Below, in pieces: positions 59,117 to 64,000 of a stretch of 64,000 nt of DNA. How positions within the stretch are numbered: position 1 is the stretch's first letter; every line of letters starts with the position of its first letter. The notes beneath the pieces are model-generated. The model saw only the letters and a list, made by a program, of their open reading frames with translations. It made no database searches and was not told the origin of the DNA. Both the position numbers and the translations under genes were made by a program. Location: the NCBI RefSeq assembly GCF_034190915.1, contig NW_026947507.1, positions 30,060,001 to 30,124,000 of the forward strand. The letters are read 5' to 3'. The DNA comes from Cavia porcellus. Its lineage: Eukaryota > Chordata > Mammalia > Rodentia > Caviidae.

Positions 59117-60205
59117 GGCTGGGCATTTAGCTCAGTGGCTCAAGTGCTTGCCTGGTAAGCACAAGGTTGTGAGTTCGATCCACAGTACAAAAAAAAAATT
59201 TTTTTTTTTTTTTCATTTTCCGTACTGGGCTTCATCCTCCCTTCACAATCTGTCTTCTTGTGTGTCACATGCAGGCCATAAAATTCATTTTTCCAAAAAG
59301 AACTTTCATGAAATTCCAACAGCTCTGTTTCCAAAACAGGCTCTGTCTCTATCTCTCTGAATTGGAATCAGAATATCTGAATCAGAATCAGAATTCTGAA
59401 TCAGAATCTCTCTCTCTGAATTACTATGCAGTGCAGGCTGGCCTCAAACTCATGGCAACCCTCCTGCCTCCACCTCCTGAGTGCTGGAATCACAGGTATG
59501 TGCCATCAAGGCAGACAGACTTGGGCAATCTTCAAAACTAAATTGTTCTCCAGAATTCTACACTTCAGTTACACACTTCAAAGAATGTTTTCCTTTTACA
59601 AATGGGAAGGAGACCAATAAAATGGGTGGGGGATACAGTAAGATGTGTGATTCATCTAATAAAAATAAAGAATGTGTCCCGGGGAAATACTCATTAGAAG
59701 AAGCGATAAAGAGCATGTATCAAGCTGTCCTTGAAACGTCTCACTTGAGGACCTTTGTGCTCCCTGTAAAAGAGAACAGAAGGAAGAAGTGGACACATTT
59801 GGGGAGCCCTTGATGGCCATGGTGAGGCACACCTGTAAGCTCAGCACTCAGGAAACTGAGGCGGAGGATCTCTGAATTTGAAGCCAGCCTGGCCTACAAA
59901 GTGAGTTTTAAGGTGGCATGAATTGTGTAGTGAGCCCTATTTAAAAAACTCAAAGGATTTTGTCTCTCTGTAAAAGCAGTGAACTACAACTGTTTCAACA
60001 GTTTCATGGAGCATAATTAAAATCAGGGTTTCAGCTGGGCTTGGTGACACAGGACTGTTAATCCCAGCACAGGAGAACCTGAGGCAGTCCCGCATAGGCA
60101 ACCAGTGATTTAATTGGATCCTGTTTCAAAATAAAAAAATAGGTTAGGATGTAGCCCCGTGTCAAGGTCCTAGGTTCAATCGTCAGTACTGAAAGTAATA
60201 ATATT
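59117..60205. mobile_element. ID and B1 SINEs with a short hexamer repeat
   Basis: A well-preserved ID-like element at 59,117-59,215 (+) has "ggcatttagctcagtggct", "gagttcgatcc" and a long A/T tail. A degenerate gaatca hexamer tract lies at 59,363-59,408. Minus-strand B1 is at 59,415-59,515. Plus-strand B1 copies are at 59,810-59,945 and 60,035-60,140. An ID unit is at 60,145-60,195. 59,530-59,800 is unique. Confidence 0.65.
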
Positions 60206-60579
60206 GTGCTTGGAGAAAAGGCAACGTGTAGGGAAGACGGTGAGGTCACTTGGTGGCCACATCACATCAGAGGTGGCTTGGACTCAGGACCGCGGTTGGA
60301 GGTTGGGGGGCTCAGGGTGGGGAGGTGGGGCTGCAAAGAGTGGGGGTCCCAGCCGTGAGGAGGGACCATCAGGAGTCTAGGTACCAGTGCCCCCCGAACC
60401 CCACACTGCCCGGAGACTGCGCGGGAAGATGTCACTGCGGGCTGCAGAGCCTACAGCTGGGAGAACACCACAGCCACGCAATCTTCAGAACCACAAAGTC
60501 CCCACCATCAAGGCCTGATGAAAGCCTTCTCAGGATTCGCCCCGGGCCCTGAGGATCCACGCTCGCCCCACCCACAAGG

Positions 60580-60668
60580 CCTGGGGACAGCCAATCACTG
60601 TCGTGCGGCCCCGCCCCCGACAGGGAGGAGCCTTGATGCCCCGCCTCCACGGATCCGTGGGTGGACAG
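60580..60668 (+). promoter_or_regulatory. Promoter-like block pointing rightward, related to the TRIM60-like promoter
   Basis: The plus strand reads cctggggacagccaatcact, with the CCAAT box at 60,591-60,595. A GC box (ccccgccccc) near 60,609-60,618, a second ccccgcct and a good donor GGACAG|gtactg at 60,669 follow. The CCAAT block matches that of the 57.7-kb promoter at 19 of 21 positions but in inverted orientation. No plus-strand coding exon follows before the window ends, so the gene it would serve is unseen. Confidence 0.45.
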
Positions 60669-60669
60669 G

Positions 60670-61754
60670 TACTGCGGATAGGACTCCCGCGTGGTTTACC
60701 GTGTGACCGTCTCGTTCTTCTTTCAGTGCAGGGACTGAGCCGAGCCTTCTTACGGGGCTCCCCCCAGCCCTGATGTATTTGGAGACCGCATGCGCGAAGG
60801 ACTTAGTTGCCCTGACTGGGTAGAGGCTGGTGCTCCTCCAGCCTCGGCCCCAAACCCCGGGTTCCAAACAAGGGTCACCGGTCCGGGCCTATTGTCTTGA
60901 TGGGGGAGCAGTATCCTGGGTAGAAGCTCTGGCAGCGCTGTCGTGACTTGAAATGGGAGCTGGTGGATCACGTGGCCTGCCTGTGCCTAGTAGGGCACAC
61001 ACTAGGTCCTAGGATGCAGCTGCCGGGTTGCTGAGGCTGTGACGCAGGACAGGAGGCACATTCCAAGTGTTTTTTCCTTCTTGCTATTTTGGGGCTTTCA
61101 GGATCCAGCGCGTTAAAAGCAGGTTATACCTCTGAGCTACCTCCCCCAGGGTTGTTTTTCTGAGTCTCGCTAAATTGCCCGAGCCGGCCTCGAGCCTTCC
61201 CTCAGCCTCTTGAGCACCGGAGCTTCAGGTGCGTGGTGCAGACGCAGCCCTAGCTTGGGCTAATTTTTACAATACCAAGGATTGAATTCAGGTTTTCATA
61301 CAAGGGGAGCAAGTGCACTGCTACTGACCCATATCTACTTCTGTGATCTAAAAAAATTAAGAGGTGGGCGTGGTAGCACACGGCTGTCATCACACTGCTC
61401 GGGAGGCTGAGGTAGGATCACTGTGTTCAAGTGCAGCCTGAACTACATCGTGAGACTGACAAAAAAAAACCAAAACCATGTGTGAAGAAACCACCTGCTA
61501 TGCATGGTGGCACATAGCAGTAATCCTTGAGCCTGAGGCAGGACTGCTGTTGAGGCCACTCTGGGTTACATAGAGTTCAAGGCCAACCTGGACTACATAG
61601 TGAGGCCCTGTCTCAAAAAGGCAACCAACTGGGCGAGGTGGCTTACGCCTGTAATCCTAGCACTCGGGAGGCTGAGGCAGGAGGATCGTGAGAGGCCAGC
61701 CTGGGCTACAAAGTGAGCTCAAGGCCAGCCTGAGCTGCATAGGGAGATCGTTTC

Positions 61755-61786
<32 letters not shown>

Positions 61787-62640
61787 ACAGGCTGGGGATT
61801 TAGTCAGCTGCATAAGCGCCTGCCTTGCAAGCAGGCAGTCGTGAGTTCGATCCTGGTACCGATAAAAACAAAAAAGGCAAAAAAAAAAAAAAAAAAAAAA
61901 AAGCAACACAAGAAACCCATCAAACCACAATTTGGCCAGTAGGTAACCAATAAAATTTAGGTGAAACTTCAGAAAATATGTACTTAATCCAGGAATTTTA
62001 GCATGTTTGTAATCTAAGCTACTGTAAGGCTAGTTTGAAGCCAATTTACTGACATGTCTCAAAGAGGGCTAAGATTCAGTGGTAGATTGATCCTGGTTTC
62101 AATTCCAAGTGTTTTGTGTGTGGGGAGACATCAACTGTTCTCAAATTAAGCTAATGTAAAAAATTCCAAACCCAAAGAGCAGTGCTCTCAGGTCTTGAAT
62201 TTGCAAAGCTGTGAATCCCGGCATTAACAGAAGCAATCTAAGGAGGAAAATGTGGAAGATTATGAGGTGAGATCAGGCCCTAAAATGAGTCAAGGATGGC
62301 AGCTGAACAGGGGTAGAGTGCACTGTCCAGATGGCACATGTGCAGGAGCTAGCAGAAGGCACAAGTGTGACCACATTGGCAGGAAGAGCAATGCAGTCAA
62401 AGCAACTGAGGTGCTGGGAGCACAGCCTCATGGGACAGCCCTGGGTCCAATTAGCACGAGGAAAAAAAATTTGCCCAGAAATATATAAGTAACCAGATGA
62501 AAGCTGAAGGGGATCACTCATGAAGAGCAAGTGTGGCCCAGGAATGTCCACCTTTACTACAGGTTTATCAGTAACAGGCATTGAACCCACCACTGTGCGC
62601 TTGCAAAGCAGGCGCTTATGCCTGAGCTAAATCCCCAGTT
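60670..62640. mobile_element. Unique CpG-containing flank, then SINE cluster
   Basis: 60,670-61,060 is unique. A minus-strand composite lies at 61,150-61,330. Plus-strand B1 copies are at 61,360-61,470, 61,500-61,620 and 61,625-61,780 (long A-tail). An ID (+) unit at 61,788-61,870 has its own long A-tail from about 61,878. A minus-strand ID is at 62,570-62,640. 61,920-62,560 is unique. Confidence 0.6.
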
Positions 62641-62696
62641 CCTACAGGCTTAATTCTTAAACGAAAGTAACAGTGATACAGAAAGGTGAATGTAGT

Positions 62697-62702
62697 TTTA
62701 TT
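62697..62702 (-). terminator. Candidate polyadenylation signal (AATAAA) of the right-edge TRIM gene
   Basis: Minus-strand AATAAA about 277 bases after the stop codon, the only canonical hexamer close to the 3' end of this gene. Confidence 0.5.
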
Positions 62703-62712
62703 GGCAACTATT

Positions 62713-62786
62713 AGAGTAACATTCAGTTAAGAAACACATTTTCCAAATAGAGTAACACATTCAGTTAAGAAACACATTTTCCAAGT
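62713..62786. repeat. About 36-bp tandem duplication in a TRIM 3'UTR
   Basis: The unit beginning agagtaac and containing cattcagttaagaaacacat occurs twice, at 62,713-62,748 and 62,749-62,786. The second unit has two extra bases (ac). It lies between the stop codon and the polyadenylation signal of the right-edge TRIM gene. Confidence 0.9.
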
Positions 62787-62978
62787 ATTTTATCTGAGAA
62801 CCTCTAGTAGGGCCCCTTTGACTTATGTAAAAGTAGGCATCATCATCACATATTTAAAGAACCTCCTCAAAAGACATTTACAGTTAAAACTGAAAAAAAA
62901 AACCCATTGACATCATTTGAAATTGCTTTGATAATGGGTCACTATGTCCACTAAGAAAAACAGATTTCCAACAGCTCA

Positions 62979-64000
62979 TCATTCAGACTCTGTCACTGTA
63001 CAGATTCTAAGGGGTCGTGACTCCGTACCAGTGTAGAAATAAGGCCAGACAGGTCCTCCAAAATAATCATTAAAAGTATGCAGAAGAGATCTATCACTCA
63101 AATTGTAAAAGGAAACCTCACCCATTTCGCAATCTAAAAAAATGCCAATCTTAATAGGTATCACTTTGGGCAAAAGATTGACCTTCTTGGGACCAAATGC
63201 AATGTAACTGGTGTGACTACACCGCCCAATGCCCCAAAGTCCGGCTTTTACTAAGAAGGGCTGATTCTGATTCTTCCTCCTCCGGGGCAGAGCTGCGGTA
63301 CAGATGCCCAGGATCCACTCGGGTTTGTCTTTTACTTCCACCTCCCAGTACTGCCTGCCCGAGCTGTAACTCCTGGCACCCAGCACAGCTGGCCAGATAT
63401 AAAATTTTTGGGGGCTATGGGGTAGTTTTTGCATATTTCCATAACGCACACTCTTCCTATCTTCTGAGATAATAAGCTTACGATGTGCTGTTTCAGGATC
63501 TAGAACTACGTCTACATGAAATTGCTTGATAATTCTGTTCAGTCCAGAATACTGTGGAGGGAGCTGGTAAACATAATCTCTGAATTGGAATGAGAACATT
63601 TCAGGGCATTTTAAACTTCTGTATCTGCGGTAAATACTCTTCACACTTGTCAGCACTTCAACTTCTGACTTTACATACTTGCTCTCTATCTCCTTTAACA
63701 GACATTTTGATGCAGAGGCATGATCTGAAGTGTCTGCCACATTTTCATTTAGTTTTGCTAATAGCTCATTCTCTTCATCTTGTAACTGCCTAACAACAGC
63801 CTCATGCTCATTTTGAAGAAACAGCATAAACTGTTCGAATTCAGACTTTATTTCTTCTCTCCTATGTTCTACTTTTTTCTTAAGTTCCTCTGATTTTCCA
63901 GTCTGCATAGCAATCACTTTGTCAATTTGTTCCACTTTCTCCTTCCAGAGCTCAATGTGGCGCGCTAGCTGTTTCCTATGATAGTCCGCAGCCTTCTCTA
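62979..64000 (-). CDS. Second TRIM60/61-like protein, 5' part beyond the window
   Basis: The coding frame is open from the window edge to a stop at 62,979, giving 339 visible residues. The first visible codons read EKAADYHRKQLARHIELWKE, which is the end of the B-box/start of the coiled coil in this family. The true start, RING and B-box therefore lie beyond 64,000. Visible parts are the coiled coil (KKKVEHRREEIKSEFEQF) and a full PRY-SPRY (SYSSGRQYWEVEVKDKPEWI, GIFLDCEMGEVSFYNLSDRS, VWPYFYTGTESRPLRIC). Its coiled coil is closer to human TRIM60 than that of the neighbour at 52.7 kb, so TRIM60 versus TRIM61 cannot be decided. Unlike human TRIM61, which lacks the SPRY domain, this copy keeps it. 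Codon usage is AT-rich, in marked contrast to the two other TRIM genes. Confidence 0.87.
   Translation of the reverse strand, partial: EKAADYHRKQLARHIELWKEKVEQIDKVIAMQTGKSEELKKKVEHRREEIKSEFEQFMLFLQNEHEAVVRQLQDEENELLAKLNENVADTSDHASASKCLLKEIESKYVKSEVEVLTSVKSIYRRYRSLKCPEMFSFQFRDYVYQLPPQYSGLNRIIKQFHVDVVLDPETAHRKLIISEDRKSVRYGNMQKLPHSPQKFYIWPAVLGARSYSSGRQYWEVEVKDKPEWILGICTAALPRRRKNQNQPFLVKAGLWGIGRCSHTSYIAFGPKKVNLLPKVIPIKIGIFLDCEMGEVSFYNLSDRSLLHTFNDYFGGPVWPYFYTGTESRPLRICTVTESE

Overview
This is a vertebrate nuclear segment from a rodent that is neither mouse nor rat. It is packed with 7SL-derived B1 SINEs, which show the rodent-type internal duplication ("aaggccagcctgggctacaaagtgag..." followed by "caaggccagcctgaactgcatag"). 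It also has many tRNA-derived ID-like SINEs ("ggggatttagctcagtgg...gttcgatccccagtacc"), often joined B1-then-ID head to tail. I saw no B2 or B4. This SINE pattern suggests a squirrel-, dormouse-, beaver- or kangaroo-rat-related lineage, but I cannot fix the species. Genes have introns with GT/AG junctions, CpG-rich promoters and retrocopies. Nothing in the window is bacterial, viral or plasmid.

The gene content matches one mammalian locus, the TMEM192 - TRIM75 - TRIM60/61 neighbourhood (human 4q32.3). Bases 1-20,690 are intergenic: an old antisense L1 piece, a 5'-truncated sense L1 with a probable 9-bp target-site duplication, a MaLR-type LTR, SINEs and microsatellites. A CpG island at about 20.7-21.2 kb opens TMEM192. 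I rebuilt this gene as six coding exons on the + strand from 20,945 to 33,387, giving 275 residues of a four-pass lysosomal membrane protein. Intron 3 carries an RPS27L processed pseudogene with intact target-site duplications. Intron 5 has a 1.4-kb SINE-free stretch with an unexplained minus-strand reading frame.

From 40.7 kb to the right edge lie three TRIM genes, all on the minus strand and each with an intronless coding region. They are a TRIM75 orthologue (467 aa, intact), a TRIM60-like gene (478 aa, intact), and a second TRIM60/61-like gene that runs off the window with its RING and B-box outside. The sequence also supports a TATA-containing promoter plus noncoding first exon for TRIM75 at about 44.4-44.5 kb. 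A CCAAT promoter plus first exon for the TRIM60-like gene lies at about 57.6-57.7 kb. A related CCAAT promoter pointing the opposite way lies at about 60.6 kb. The TRIM proteins are predicted RING E3 ubiquitin ligases with PRY-SPRY recognition domains. TMEM192 is functionally unrelated and is simply their syntenic neighbour.

I did not find a new biological system. The most useful leads are the loss or relocation of the TMEM192 C-tail cysteine, the divergent TRIM promoter pair, the sharp base-composition contrast between sister TRIM genes, a perfect 20-bp inverted repeat at 47.8 kb, the unexplained intron-5 frame, and a possible hAT transposon relic at 58.3-59.1 kb.
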